Assembly: GCF_014196615.1 (NCBI RefSeq)
Contig: NZ_JACIDY010000002.1
Location: 124,001-188,000, forward strand
Origin: Novosphingobium fluoreni
Lineage (GTDB): Bacteria > Pseudomonadota > Alphaproteobacteria > Sphingomonadales > Sphingomonadaceae
Length of the DNA stretch: 64,000 bases
Direction of reading: 5' to 3'
Shown here: in pieces, positions 26,513-35,991 of the stretch
Layout of the letters: every line of letters starts with the position of its first letter
Numbering within the stretch: position 1 is the first letter of the stretch
The notes under the pieces: model-generated
The model's input: the letters and a program-made list of their open reading frames with translations, nothing else
Told to the model about the DNA's origin: nothing
Database searches by the model: none
Position numbers and translations under genes: made by a program

Positions 26513-26590
26513 CCCCGGGCTTTACCCGGGGCCCCGCTTCCTTCTCCCCGCCCGAAAAGAACAAGCGGGATCCCGGATCAAGTCCGGGAT
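26513..26590. repeat. Palindromic intergenic element between serC and serA
   Basis: Two hairpins occur in the serC-serA gap: CCCCGGG/CCCGGGG at 26513-26531 (5-base loop) and ATCCCGGA/TCCGGGAT at 26570-26590 (5-base loop). The second, reading ATCCCGGATCAAGTCCGGGAT, is the type of dispersed element found in many alphaproteobacterial genomes. It may dampen or stabilise the serC-serA transcript. Confidence 0.7.
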
Positions 26591-26627
26591 GACGAGGGAA
26601 GGGTTACAGACTTCAGGAACACACCTC

Positions 26628-28211
26628 ATGACCAAGCCCAAAGTTCTCATCTCCGACAAGATGGACCCCAATGCCGCGCGTATCTTCGAAGAGCGCGGTT
26701 GCGATGTTGACGTCATCACCGGCGAGACGCCGGAACAACTGATCGCCCGCATCGGCGAATATGATGGCCTGGCCATCCGCTCTTCGACCAAGGTGACCAA
26801 GGAAATCCTGGCCGCCGCGGGGAACCTCAAGGTCATCGGCCGCGCCGGCATCGGCGTCGACAACGTCGATATCCCAGCCGCTTCCGCGCAGGGCGTGGTG
26901 GTGATGAACACGCCGTTCGGCAACTCGATCACCACCGCCGAACATGCCATCGCGCTGATGTTCGCGCTCGCCCGTCAACTTCCAGAGGCGAATGCGCAGA
27001 CCCAGGCCGGCCTGTGGCCGAAGAACGGCTTCATGGGCGTGGAAGTCACCGGCAAGACGCTGGGCCTGATCGGCGCGGGCAACATCGGTTCGATCGTCGC
27101 CAGCCGTGCGCTGGGCCTGCGGATGAAGGTTGTTGCGTTCGATCCGTTCCTGACGCCGGAACGTGCGGTGGAGATGGGCGTGGAGAAGGTCGACCTGGAC
27201 GGCCTGCTGTCGCGCGCGGACTTCATTACCCTGCACACGCCGCTGACCGACCAGACCCGCAACATCCTCTCGGCCGAGAACCTGGCCAAGACCAAGAAGG
27301 GCGTTCGCATCATCAACTGCGCGCGCGGCGGTCTGGTGGACGAAGCTGCGCTGAAGGCCGGGCTGGACTCGGGCCACATCGCGGGTGCCGCGCTCGACGT
27401 GTTCCAGACCGAACCGGCCAAGGAATCGCCGCTATTCGGCACGCCCGGCTTCATCTGCACCCCGCACCTGGGTGCCTCGACCAACGAAGCGCAAGTCAAC
27501 GTCGCGCTGCAAGTGGCAGAGCAGATGGCTGACTTCCTTGTGAACGGCGGCGTGACCAACGCGCTCAACATGCCCTCGCTCAGCGCGGAGGAAGCGCCCA
27601 AGTTGAAGCCCTACATGGCGCTGGCCGAAAAGCTGGGTTCGCTGGTGGGCCAGCTGACGCGCGATTCCGTGCCGCGGATTTCGATCCACACCGAGGGCGC
27701 CGCGACCGAGCTGAACCAAAAGCCGATCGTCGCCGCCGTTCTGGCTGGCTTCATGCGCGTCCAGTCGGACACGGTGAACATGGTCAACGCGCCGTTCCTG
27801 GCCAAGGATCGCGGGCTTGAGGTGCGTGAGGTCAAGACCGAGCGTGAGGGCGATTACCACACGCTGATCCGCGTTTCGGTGAAGACCGAGGCGGGCGAGC
27901 GTTCGGTGGCAGGCACGCTGTTCAACAACGTCGAGCCGCGCCTGGTCGAGATGTTCGGCATCAAGGTAGAGGCCGATCTGAACGGCCACATGATGTATAT
28001 CGTCAACGAAGACGCCCCCGGCTTCATCGGTCGCATCGGCACGCTGCTGGGTGAGAACGGCATCAATATCGGTACCTTCAATCTGGGCCGTCGCAACGCC
28101 GGCGGCGAAGCGGTGCTGCTGCTTTCGATCGACAGCCCGGTGTCGGAGGACCTGTTGAAGCAGGCCTGCGCTTTGCCAGGCGTGAAGCTGGTGAAGGCGC
28201 TTTCGTTCTAA
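26628..28211 (+). CDS. serA: D-3-phosphoglycerate dehydrogenase
   Basis: First committed enzyme of serine synthesis, oxidising 3-phosphoglycerate with NAD+. The 527-residue long-form SerA has four parts. The substrate domain begins VLISDKMDP. The Rossmann domain has TLGLIGAGNIGSIVA. The catalytic Arg/Glu/His lie in INCARGGLVDE and TPHLGASTNEA. An intervening ASB domain and a C-terminal ACT domain follow (MMYIVNEDAPGFIGRIGTLLGE), for serine feedback or structural control. ATG 26628 is preceded by AGGAA. Operon with serC. Confidence 0.97.
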   Translation: MTKPKVLISDKMDPNAARIFEERGCDVDVITGETPEQLIARIGEYDGLAIRSSTKVTKEILAAAGNLKVIGRAGIGVDNVDIPAASAQGVVVMNTPFGNSITTAEHAIALMFALARQLPEANAQTQAGLWPKNGFMGVEVTGKTLGLIGAGNIGSIVASRALGLRMKVVAFDPFLTPERAVEMGVEKVDLDGLLSRADFITLHTPLTDQTRNILSAENLAKTKKGVRIINCARGGLVDEAALKAGLDSGHIAGAALDVFQTEPAKESPLFGTPGFICTPHLGASTNEAQVNVALQVAEQMADFLVNGGVTNALNMPSLSAEEAPKLKPYMALAEKLGSLVGQLTRDSVPRISIHTEGAATELNQKPIVAAVLAGFMRVQSDTVNMVNAPFLAKDRGLEVREVKTEREGDYHTLIRVSVKTEAGERSVAGTLFNNVEPRLVEMFGIKVEADLNGHMMYIVNEDAPGFIGRIGTLLGENGINIGTFNLGRRNAGGEAVLLLSIDSPVSEDLLKQACALPGVKLVKALSF

Positions 28212-28247
28212 AGGGTTCGCCGCCCCTGCCGCGGCAGCCTTCAAGTC

Positions 28248-28302
28248 CCCCTCCCGCGTGCGGGAGGGGCTAGGGGAGGGCCTGTTTTTAAGCTACAGGC
28301 CC
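28248..28302. repeat. Double palindrome downstream of serA
   Basis: Two back-to-back hairpins. CCCCTCCCGC/GCGGGAGGGG at 28248-28269 has a 2-base gap between arms. GGGCCTGT/ACAGGCCC at 28278-28302 has a 9-base loop containing TTTT. The layout, with CTAGGGGAGGG between them, is the recurrent alphaproteobacterial intergenic type. It probably ends or protects the serA transcript. Confidence 0.7.
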
Positions 28303-28367
28303 TTCCGATCACCTCCTCACGCAGGGGGACGGGGATCGTCGACAGCCACCTGCGGGGCAGATTTCCA

Positions 28368-29492
28368 GTGCACCACGATACCGATCGCGATCTTTTGCCC
28401 GAGGGACTGGGTGATCGTCTCCCCGCTCAAGCCGCCGCTGCCGGCCGCGTGCGGCGGGCGATGACCGATGCGTTCGCCAGCCACGGCTATGCCCGCGTCG
28501 AAACGCCGACGATCGAATTCGAAAAGTCGATGGCCAGCCGCATGGTCGGCGTGAAGCCACGGCGTATGTTCCGGCTGGTCGATCCGATCTCGCTGCGCAC
28601 GCTGTCGCTGCGGTCCGACATTACCGTGCAGATCGGGCGCATCGCCGCCACCAGCCTTGCGGCGCGGCCACGCCCGTTGCGGCTGTGTTATTGCGGTCAG
28701 GTCCTGACCATCAAGGGCGATGGCCTGGACCCCACGCGTGAACGGCTGCAACTGGGCGCCGAACTGATCGGTAACGACAGCGTCGCCGCCGCCGCCGAGA
28801 TCGTCGCGCTGGCGATCGAGGCGCTGGAGGCAGCCGGGGCGACCGGGATCTCGATCGATTTCACCTTGCCCGATCTGGTCGACACTCTGGCGGCGGAGGC
28901 CCTTCCGCTGCCCCCCAGTCAGATCGAGGCTGTCCGCCGCGAACTGGATGCCAAGGATGCGGGTGGCCTCGTCGATGCCGGTGGCCAGGCGTATCTCCCA
29001 TTGCTCTATGCCATTGGGCCGTTCGAGGATGCGATCGCCCGCCTGGCGGCGTTTGATGCCGGTGGCGCGTTAGCCAGCCGCATTGCCGCCTTGCGTGAGA
29101 TCGCCGGACGGATCGGCGGTCGCGCCCGCGTCACGCTCGATCCATCGGAGCGGCATGGTTTCGAATACCAGTCATGGCTGGGCTTCACGATCTACGCCGC
29201 TGGCGTCCAGGGCGCGCTGGGCCGGGGCGGTACCTATCGCATCCTGGGTGAGGCGGCAGAGGGTGAGGTTGCCACCGGGTTCTCGCTCTATCCGGACCGT
29301 CTGATCGATCTTCTATCGGAAACGACCGACGAGGGGGCCAGCCTGTTTCTGCCGTGGGGTCACGACACGGAGACGGCCGCTCGCCTGCGCGCGATCGGCT
29401 GGCGCACCGTGGCGGCACTCTCGCCCGAAGACGATGCGCTGACGCTCGGTTGTAGCCATCAGCTGACGGGCGCAGAGGCCGTTCCGCTATAA
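28368..29492 (+). CDS. hisZ: ATP phosphoribosyltransferase regulatory subunit
   Basis: A HisRS-like paralogue that partners the short HisG to make the first enzyme of histidine synthesis and confer feedback inhibition. The 374-residue product has the class-II synthetase fold start (PEGLGDRLPAQA), motif-2-like FRLVDPISLRTLSLRSDITVQI, and RLQLGAELIG. The catalytic residues needed for aminoacylation are reduced. The C-terminal anticodon domain of HisRS is absent, as in HisZ. hisG is not in this window. hisZ often precedes purA in relatives; here an SDR gene follows instead (61-bp gap). Confidence 0.93.
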   Translation: MHHDTDRDLLPEGLGDRLPAQAAAAGRVRRAMTDAFASHGYARVETPTIEFEKSMASRMVGVKPRRMFRLVDPISLRTLSLRSDITVQIGRIAATSLAARPRPLRLCYCGQVLTIKGDGLDPTRERLQLGAELIGNDSVAAAAEIVALAIEALEAAGATGISIDFTLPDLVDTLAAEALPLPPSQIEAVRRELDAKDAGGLVDAGGQAYLPLLYAIGPFEDAIARLAAFDAGGALASRIAALREIAGRIGGRARVTLDPSERHGFEYQSWLGFTIYAAGVQGALGRGGTYRILGEAAEGEVATGFSLYPDRLIDLLSETTDEGASLFLPWGHDTETAARLRAIGWRTVAALSPEDDALTLGCSHQLTGAEAVPL

Positions 29493-29553
29493 GGCAGCCT
29501 CCCGCCCGCTTGCTCGTTATCGGCTCGAGTTTCAAGCAACAGGCGGTACGGCA

Positions 29554-30324
29554 ATGCGAACGGCAATCGTCACGGGTGGCGCGCAGGGGATCGGCAAGGG
29601 CATCGTCGAACACTTGCTGGCCGATGGCTGGCGAGTGGTCGCGATAGACAGCGACGCGGAGGCGATTAGCGACCTTGCCGGCGAGCTACCGGTCACAGAG
29701 TTGCTGGCGGTTCGAGCGGATGTCGGCAGTGAGAGCCAGGTCGCCAAGGCCTTCGATCGCCTGAAAGCGTGGAACGAAAAGGCCGGGGAGCCGGCTGGAA
29801 TCGATCTGCTCGTCTCCAACGCCGGGCTGGCCGATCCGGTAAGCGGCCCGATCGAGGAACTGGACCTGAAGCGGTGGCGACAGTGGCAGGATAGCCACGT
29901 CACTGGCGCATTTTTGATGGTGCGCGCGGCCGTGCCGCTGCTGCGGATGCGCAAGGGGGCGATCGTGCTGATGGCCTCTACCCGGGCCTTGCAGTCCGAA
30001 CCGGAATGCGAGGCCTATGCCACGGCCAAGGGCGGCCTTTGCGCCATGGCGCATGCGCTGGCGATCAGCCTGGGCCCCGACATTCGCGTGAACGCCATCC
30101 TGCCGGGCTGGATCGAAACCGGACCCTGGCAAAAGGCGGCGAAGCGGATCGAGGCAAAGCATCGCCCGATCGATCGGAAACAGCACCCCGCCGGCCGGGT
30201 CGGCACCCCCCGCGATATTGCCGCCACCGTCGCCTTCCTCGCCTCCGAGGGCGCGGGCTTCATCACCGGCCAGCAATTCGTGGTCGATGGCGGCATGACC
30301 CGCAAGATGATCTACGCCGATTAA
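29554..30324 (+). CDS. Short-chain dehydrogenase/reductase
   Basis: A 256-residue classical SDR. It has the cofactor loop TGGAQGIGKG (residues 7-16), an acidic residue after beta-2 (AIDSDAEA) that favours NAD(H), VSNAGL, and the catalytic Ser...YATAK in ASTRALQSEPECEAYATAK. The C-terminal FITGQQFVVDGGMTRKM is typical of 3-oxoacyl-ACP-reductase-like SDRs. The substrate cannot be predicted. It converges with the M28 peptidase gene (4-bp gap between stops). Confidence 0.9.
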   Translation: MRTAIVTGGAQGIGKGIVEHLLADGWRVVAIDSDAEAISDLAGELPVTELLAVRADVGSESQVAKAFDRLKAWNEKAGEPAGIDLLVSNAGLADPVSGPIEELDLKRWRQWQDSHVTGAFLMVRAAVPLLRMRKGAIVLMASTRALQSEPECEAYATAKGGLCAMAHALAISLGPDIRVNAILPGWIETGPWQKAAKRIEAKHRPIDRKQHPAGRVGTPRDIAATVAFLASEGAGFITGQQFVVDGGMTRKMIYAD

Positions 30325-30328
30325 CGAC

Positions 30329-32020
30329 CTATTGCCGCTTCTCTGCGAGCTGGCGTCTTGCCGAAGATGTTTTGTCGCGAATGGCCTTGAACTCGGAACC
30401 GGGCTTCCATTCGGGCCACTTTGATGAAGTTGCCAGATCTTGAGCCAGGGTGCCCACCAGTTCGATGTCCTGGACGGCACCTGTGATGTCCCAAGCTGGT
30501 TCCCAAGCATCGCAGGCCTGATGGTAGCAGTTGCCCGTGTAATTATCGATCCAAGCCTGTCCGGCGGTCCGGCCCCCCTGCTTCAGGTCAGATGCGCCAG
30601 CGATGCCCATTTGCAGCAATACCGGGACGCCTCGCTTGGCAAATGAGAAATGGTCGGCGCGATAGAACAGTCCGCGCTCGGGCAGGCTTTCGGGTGTGAC
30701 TGTGCGCCCCTGATCCTTGGCAATGCGCGCCATGTCGTTCTCAAGCGTATTTTGACCTTGCCCGACGAGCACGACATCTTTTGCCGCACCCGCGGTTTGC
30801 AGAATGTCCAAGGTCAGGTTGGCGACGGTTTTCTCGATCGGATAGACCGGGGTTGCTGCGTAGAACTCACTACCAAGAAGGCCACGCTCTTCCGCCGTCC
30901 AGAACGCGAACATGACGCTGCGATCCGGCACCGGCCCTGTCTTCATGGCCCGCGCGATTTCCAGTAGGCCTGCAACCCCCAGGGCATCGTCATTGGCACC
31001 TGCTCGAAATACGCGGCCCTTCGCATCTGGCTCACCCTTGCCGTAAGCGTCCCAGTGAGCTCCAAGAAACACCACTTCTTCGGGGTGCCTGGCGCCGGGG
31101 ATGCGGCCAAGCACGTTGTGGCTGATCACATCTTCGTGGGTAACGGGGAGGGCGGCGCTGAATGTCAGACCGCTGAGTGGCACGGGCCGAAAATCGGCTT
31201 TGCGAGCCGCGATACGCAACTGGCCCAGATCAAGCCCCGCCTGCTGGAACATGTCTGTGGCCGCCGTCCCCTCGATCCAGCCTTGCACGCGCAGACTGAT
31301 CAGGTTTTCGGGCTTGCGCAGGATGTCGTAGTTTTCGCCTCGCGGGCTGGTTACGACATTCCAGCCATACCCCGCTCCCGGCGTGTCATGAACGATAAGC
31401 GCGCCGATCGCGCCGCGCCTTGCCGCTTCCTCAAACTTATAGGTCCAGCGCCCGTAGTAGGTCATCTTGCGACCGCCGAAATTCCCGGAAACCGCCTCAT
31501 CCGGAGCGGCAGAGAAATCCGGATCGTTGATCAGGAAGACAGCGACTTTGCCCGTCAGGTCGACGCCCTTGAAGTCATCCCATTGTCGCTCGGGGGCATT
31601 CACGCCATAACCAACAAAGACCATCGGTGCCTTTTCGACGCGAGCCGTATCATCGGGGCGTAGCGTCGAAAGGTAGATTTCCCGCCCCTGAGACACGGGC
31701 GTTGAGCCAAGGCTCACCGGTCCTTGACCCAAGGTGGTGTGCAACAGGGGTACCGCCTGAACCCACTGCCCCGCTGGACCGCCAGGTTCCAAGCCCGACT
31801 GCCGGAGGCGCTCAATGAGGTATTCGATCGTTCGTGTCTCGCCCGTCGTGCCCGGTGCCCGCCCCTCGAACGCGTCAGAGGCAAGAGTTTTGACATCGCG
31901 CGTAATGCTTGCCGGGTCGACTTTGATTTCCGCGAGCGCCGGGGCGCAAACAGCAAGAGTGAACGCGGCGGATAAGGTCGCCAGAAGATGGGATTTTGTC
32001 ATTCCGGCGATCTTAGACAT
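30329..32020 (-). CDS. Secreted M28 family metallopeptidase
   Basis: A 563-residue periplasmic or secreted aminopeptidase. A Sec signal (residues 1-30, APALAE) is followed by an N-terminal region with an inserted PA-type domain (about residues 140-300), then the M28 catalytic core. Metal ligands are visible in GAHWDAYGKG, GANDDALGVAGLLE, TAEERGLLGSEF and YRADHFSFAKRGVP. It closes with CYHQACDAW, common in sphingomonad M28 proteins. AGGA precedes ATG 32020; a second ATG seven codons in is possible. Its base composition is slightly lower in G+C than its neighbours. Confidence 0.92.
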   Translation of the reverse strand: MSKIAGMTKSHLLATLSAAFTLAVCAPALAEIKVDPASITRDVKTLASDAFEGRAPGTTGETRTIEYLIERLRQSGLEPGGPAGQWVQAVPLLHTTLGQGPVSLGSTPVSQGREIYLSTLRPDDTARVEKAPMVFVGYGVNAPERQWDDFKGVDLTGKVAVFLINDPDFSAAPDEAVSGNFGGRKMTYYGRWTYKFEEAARRGAIGALIVHDTPGAGYGWNVVTSPRGENYDILRKPENLISLRVQGWIEGTAATDMFQQAGLDLGQLRIAARKADFRPVPLSGLTFSAALPVTHEDVISHNVLGRIPGARHPEEVVFLGAHWDAYGKGEPDAKGRVFRAGANDDALGVAGLLEIARAMKTGPVPDRSVMFAFWTAEERGLLGSEFYAATPVYPIEKTVANLTLDILQTAGAAKDVVLVGQGQNTLENDMARIAKDQGRTVTPESLPERGLFYRADHFSFAKRGVPVLLQMGIAGASDLKQGGRTAGQAWIDNYTGNCYHQACDAWEPAWDITGAVQDIELVGTLAQDLATSSKWPEWKPGSEFKAIRDKTSSARRQLAEKRQ

Positions 32021-32159
32021 CCAAACGATCCTCGCCTAGACCACGTTGGCGATTGCCTCCGACGGCCGGCAAACGCGAAGATATCCGCTGCGTTGCATCG
32101 CAGATGCCCCGTCATTCCTTTACCATAATATTCGCAGCTATTTCGGGCTTCTTTTGTAT

Positions 32160-32486
32160 TTAGTCGCGCTTGGCCTTTTCGACTGACTCGTTTTGAGCAT
32201 CGGCCTCAACGCGGGCCCGGGCATTCTCAGCCTTTCCTCCGAATTCATCCGCCTCGGCAGCTGCTTTATCGGCGGCCTTCGAAACAGCGTGTCCTGCATC
32301 TGACACGGCATCTCCGGCGGCGTTGACGCTCTTCTTAACGGCGTGTCCTGCGGCGTCTCCGGCGGCCTCAACATCGTCACCGGCCGACTTCGCTGCTTCA
32401 GCTGCCGTATCCTGCGTTTTTTCAGAGCACGCAGATACACCGATCGCCATGGCCGCGCTTGCCGCGACAATCATCAATTTACGCAT
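32160..32486 (-). CDS. Ala-rich lipoprotein with LEA-like helical repeats
   Basis: A 108-residue lipoprotein with lipobox VSAC (Cys20) and a long charged amphipathic helix. Repeated A-x-x-A-x-D/K units (DAAGHAVKKSVNAAGDAVSDAGHAVSK, quoted as key segments only) recall LEA/apolipoprotein-like 11-residue patterns. It is probably periplasmic-facing and stress-related. The Asp/Lys alternation gives near-neutral charge. Neighbouring a GlsB-type gene fits a desiccation/osmotic stress context, but the function is inferred. Confidence 0.75.
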   Translation of the reverse strand: MRKLMIVAASAAMAIGVSACSEKTQDTAAEAAKSAGDDVEAAGDAAGHAVKKSVNAAGDAVSDAGHAVSKAADKAAAEADEFGGKAENARARVEADAQNESVEKAKRD

Positions 32487-32621
32487 GTTCTGATCGTCCT
32501 ATTCTGGTGAGACACTTTCAATGATGAGCTCAAGATTGCAGCCGCCACGCCAAGTTCGCCACCCTGGGTGGGCTTGCATGCGCACAACGCGGCGGCTGCA
32601 ATCTCGTTTTCGGGCGGTGCC

Positions 32622-32888
32622 TTAACGCACCGAACCGCGCTTGAAGAAGTTCACGATGGCCAGCAGGATGACGGCACCAACAAACGCGATGATCAGTCCG
32701 ACGAGCGAAAATTCCTGCACGCTTCCACGCACGCCCAGCAGGGGGCCGGCAAGAGCGTTGCCAATGAGGGAGCCGATACAACCGACGACGATGTTCAGCA
32801 CCACGCCCATCGATGCATCCCGATTCATAACCAGGCTTGCAAGCCAACCGGCGACACCACCAACGATCAAAGCAATAATCCAGCCCAT
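32622..32888 (-). CDS. GlsB/YeaQ/YmgE family stress membrane protein
   Basis: An 88-residue membrane protein of the transglycosylase-associated (GlsB/YeaQ/YmgE) family. It has MGWIIALIVGGVAGWLASLVM, a Gly-rich second helix with GCIGSLIGNALAGPLLG, and a third hydrophobic stretch ending FFKRGSVR. It has three membrane segments. Members rise under general stress; molecular activity is unknown. A GGAAC element lies upstream, but no CGTT is at the right distance, so EcfG control is not supported. Confidence 0.93.
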   Translation of the reverse strand: MGWIIALIVGGVAGWLASLVMNRDASMGVVLNIVVGCIGSLIGNALAGPLLGVRGSVQEFSLVGLIIAFVGAVILLAIVNFFKRGSVR

Positions 32889-33018
32889 GTGCTAATCCTC
32901 CTCCAGGCGCATGTGTGCGTATTTGCGCATGATAAGAATTTGCGTGGGGTAGGATTGTTCCGGCTTTTGAGCGCATCAGCTTTTACGCCATCGTGTTTCC
33001 CATCCTCCCGTGAGTTTA

Positions 33019-34521
33019 TTAGTTTGCCGATTCCTGCTGTGGAGCGGCGCTTGCACTTACGGGCCATGCCAACCTCAGCAGTCCTGCGGCGGGGCCGACT
33101 GTTGCCTGGCCGTCTCTGTCCTGAATACCGCGAGCGACGGCTTCGCGCTGCGCCAGCGTGCCGCCTGAGACCGCGAGCGGAAGGCCACGTCGGGCGGAGG
33201 CCCAGGCGGACAGGCGCAATGCCTCATCATCGATGACGCCGGATGCTATGCGCAGCGCGGGCAGGGTGGCTTCGTCGGGTGGCACCAAGTTGACGGTCCA
33301 TTGCGGCAAAGCCTGGTTTGCCCGGTCTTCGAGGGCGCGATAGCCCGCCATCGGCAGGCCTGGCAGGGGCGAGGCCGTTACCTTCAGTGTCCGGGCGGCG
33401 GCATCCGCTGCCACGGACTGGGGCGTAACACCCGCGATCAGCGCAAGATCGGCAACGGCTCTTTGCTGGCGTTCGTTGTCCCGGACCGTCGTACTGTTCG
33501 CTCGCGCGATCTGCGCGGCTTCCACGCTCGTATTCTCAGGAGCGACGCGCAGCTGATCGACATGGACGTCGATCGGGCGCGCGAGCCGCTGCCGCAGGTC
33601 TGCCGCCAGGACGCGATCCGCGCTGGGATCCAGCCGGGGCGTCAACACCACAGCGCGTATCCGGATCGGCCGCGCGCTGTAATCGATGTCCAGCTGGCCC
33701 AGCCGTGACGCATCGGAGAAGCGCGCGCTGATTGTTTCACGCACCTGGCGCTGCGCCACCGCTTCGAACGCGATCTGCCGCAACGCTGCTCCCAGCGGAA
33801 TCGACAGCAATCCCAGCCCCACGAAAAACAGGATCAGCTGCCACCCGGTATGCTGGGGCGACAAATGACTGCCAAAACCATAGCAGCGCGCCACCAGGGC
33901 CGCCGTCAACGCGATGGTGATGGCGTTGGTCACGAATAGCAGCAGCGAGCCGGCAAAGACCGTCCAGTTCAGCGTGGCGATGCCAAAGCCGACCACGACC
34001 AGCGGCGGCATCAGGGCAATGGCGATCGCCACGCCCACCACCGTGCCCCCACGCCCCCGGATCAGCGCGTAGGCACCCGCAACCGCCGAGAGCAGGGCGA
34101 CGAGCAGGTCGAACAGCGTAGGGCGGGTGCGGCCCGCGATCTCGCTGGTGATCGTCTGGATCGGCGATAGCGTGACGCATACAACCGACAGCGCCACCGC
34201 GATCAGCGCTCCGGCGACAAGGGCCGTTGCCGCGCGGCGCATCTCGCTCGTGTCGACCGTGGCGATGCCAAAGCCCAGACCGATGATCGGCATCATCAAT
34301 GGCGATAGCAGCATCGCGCCGATCAGAACCGCCACCGATGGCATCAGCAGCCCGAGCAGGGATATCGCGGCAGAGATAACGATCAGGAACGCATAACGCC
34401 CGCTCCAGCCGGAATCCTCCGTGATCTGGCGCAGGACAGCGTCGTGGTCGACGCCGCCGACAACCCAGATAGACCACCACCGCCGCAACCTGCCTCGTCC
34501 TTCTGCTACTTCAACCACCAT
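33019..34521 (-). CDS. DUF389 membrane protein
   Basis: A 500-residue protein. The first half (to about residue 230) contains five to six membrane helices with VLIGAMLLSPLMMPIIGLGFG and VGVAIAIALMPPLVVVGFG, the signature blocks of DUF389 (TIGR00341-like). The second half is a soluble region rich in Arg/Ala without a recognised domain. DUF389 proteins resemble transporters but lack an assigned substrate. It is divergent from the CLC channel gene (102-bp gap), so the two may share regulation. Confidence 0.9.
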   Translation of the reverse strand: MVVEVAEGRGRLRRWWSIWVVGGVDHDAVLRQITEDSGWSGRYAFLIVISAAISLLGLLMPSVAVLIGAMLLSPLMMPIIGLGFGIATVDTSEMRRAATALVAGALIAVALSVVCVTLSPIQTITSEIAGRTRPTLFDLLVALLSAVAGAYALIRGRGGTVVGVAIAIALMPPLVVVGFGIATLNWTVFAGSLLLFVTNAITIALTAALVARCYGFGSHLSPQHTGWQLILFFVGLGLLSIPLGAALRQIAFEAVAQRQVRETISARFSDASRLGQLDIDYSARPIRIRAVVLTPRLDPSADRVLAADLRQRLARPIDVHVDQLRVAPENTSVEAAQIARANSTTVRDNERQQRAVADLALIAGVTPQSVAADAAARTLKVTASPLPGLPMAGYRALEDRANQALPQWTVNLVPPDEATLPALRIASGVIDDEALRLSAWASARRGLPLAVSGGTLAQREAVARGIQDRDGQATVGPAAGLLRLAWPVSASAAPQQESAN

Positions 34522-34623
34522 CGTCTGCGTTCACCTGCTGCTGGAGATCAGGCTTGGTAGGGGAGTTGCTCGCCCATGGCGACCCGCGCTGGCATTCTTG
34601 GCCCGGGTTGATAGAGCGGCGCA

Positions 34624-35949
34624 ATGATAGACAGGCGATCGCCCCGATCGGGCTCCCGCAAGTGGACCGCTGGCCGCTATCGCGCCCTGCTGCGCAGCCG
34701 TGGCCCACAATCGGTGCGTTTCCGCACGCGATTGGCCATCCTTTTGGGGGCGGTCGTCATTGGGTTGGCCGCGACAGTCTTCGCGCTGGCGGCTGATGCG
34801 GCAGGTGCCTTGTTCGAGCGATATGTGGCCCGCTACCCATACGTGCCGCTGGTCTCCACACCGTTGATCTTCGCCGGGCTGGTCTGGATCACGCGCCGCT
34901 ATGTGCCGCTGGCGCGCGGGTCCGGTATCCCGCAAGTCATCGCCGCGCAGTCCGATCCCGAGGCGGCCACGCAATCCCTGGTGTCGATCCGCACGGTAGT
35001 CGGCAAAGCGCTGCTGACGCTGGTGGCGGTGCTGGGTGGAGCCTCGGTCGGGCGCGAGGGGCCGACGGTGCAGATCGCTGCGGCAGTGATGGGGCTCAGC
35101 CATCGTGTGCTGCGCGTTCCATTGCGCGGGGCGGTGCTGATCGCGGGCGGCGCCGCCGGGGTGGCGGCGGCGTTCAATACGCCGCTCGCCGGGTTGCTCT
35201 TCGCGATTGAGGAACTGGCGTCAGCATACGAACAGCGCGTGACGCTGTTGGTGATCGCGGCGATCGTGATCGCCGGCATGGTCGCCCAATCGGTGCAAGG
35301 CGATTACGTCTACTTCGGGCTGATAGGGGCGCACATGGGGCTGGGATCGGCGCTGTTCGTGGTGCCCGTAGCCGGATTGGTCGGCGGTGTGACCGGCGGC
35401 TTGTTCTCACGCCTGATGCTGGCGTTGGCGACCGGCCCGCATGCAATCACGCGCTGGTCGAAGGCAAGACCGGTGCAGTTCGCGGCGCTGTGCGGCCTGG
35501 TGGTCGGAGGCCTGGGCTGCCTGACCGGGCTGACCTGGGGAACCGGCTATGGCGCCGCCCGTGCGATGATCACCGGCGTGGATGCGCCGCTGTGGTTCGG
35601 CCCGGCCAAGTTCGTATCCACTCTCGCCACGGCGGTCGCGGGCCTGCCCGGCGGCATTTTTGCGCCGTCACTGTCGGTGGGAGCTGGGATCGGCAATATC
35701 CTGCGCGGCGTCTTCCCCGACTCGCCTTCATCGGCGGTCGTGATTTTGGGCATGGTCGGCTATTTCGCGGGCGTAGTCCGGGCGCCGTTGACCGCCGTCA
35801 TCATCCTGTCCGAAACGACTGCGAGCCGGGGCCTGATGCTGCCGATGTTCGCCACGGCGTTTCTCGCGGATGGGGCCAGCACTTTGGTCTGCCGGGAAAA
35901 GCTGTACCATGGCCTTTCCAAGACCTTCGCCATGCGATCATCGGCCTGA
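34624..35949 (+). CDS. CLC family chloride channel/antiporter
   Basis: A 441-residue CLC protein, membrane-embedded homodimer. The three ion-path motifs are visible: GSGIPQ, GREGPTVQ (with the gating Glu) and GGIFAPSLSVGA. It lacks C-terminal CBS domains, like bacterial ClcB. The conserved gating Glu suggests a Cl-/H+ exchanger or gated channel rather than a leak. The first 30 residues are basic and may be over-extended. Likely role: acid or osmotic homeostasis. Confidence 0.93.
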   Translation: MIDRRSPRSGSRKWTAGRYRALLRSRGPQSVRFRTRLAILLGAVVIGLAATVFALAADAAGALFERYVARYPYVPLVSTPLIFAGLVWITRRYVPLARGSGIPQVIAAQSDPEAATQSLVSIRTVVGKALLTLVAVLGGASVGREGPTVQIAAAVMGLSHRVLRVPLRGAVLIAGGAAGVAAAFNTPLAGLLFAIEELASAYEQRVTLLVIAAIVIAGMVAQSVQGDYVYFGLIGAHMGLGSALFVVPVAGLVGGVTGGLFSRLMLALATGPHAITRWSKARPVQFAALCGLVVGGLGCLTGLTWGTGYGAARAMITGVDAPLWFGPAKFVSTLATAVAGLPGGIFAPSLSVGAGIGNILRGVFPDSPSSAVVILGMVGYFAGVVRAPLTAVIILSETTASRGLMLPMFATAFLADGASTLVCREKLYHGLSKTFAMRSSA

Positions 35950-35991
35950 TCGAAAGGGCTCATCGGCACTGCTGAAACGCCAATCCGCGTT

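Noticed and set aside
32934..32961. EcfG promoter for the GlsB-type gene
   Set aside because: GGAAC is present on the minus strand, but the base group at the right distance is AATT/ATTC, not CGTT.
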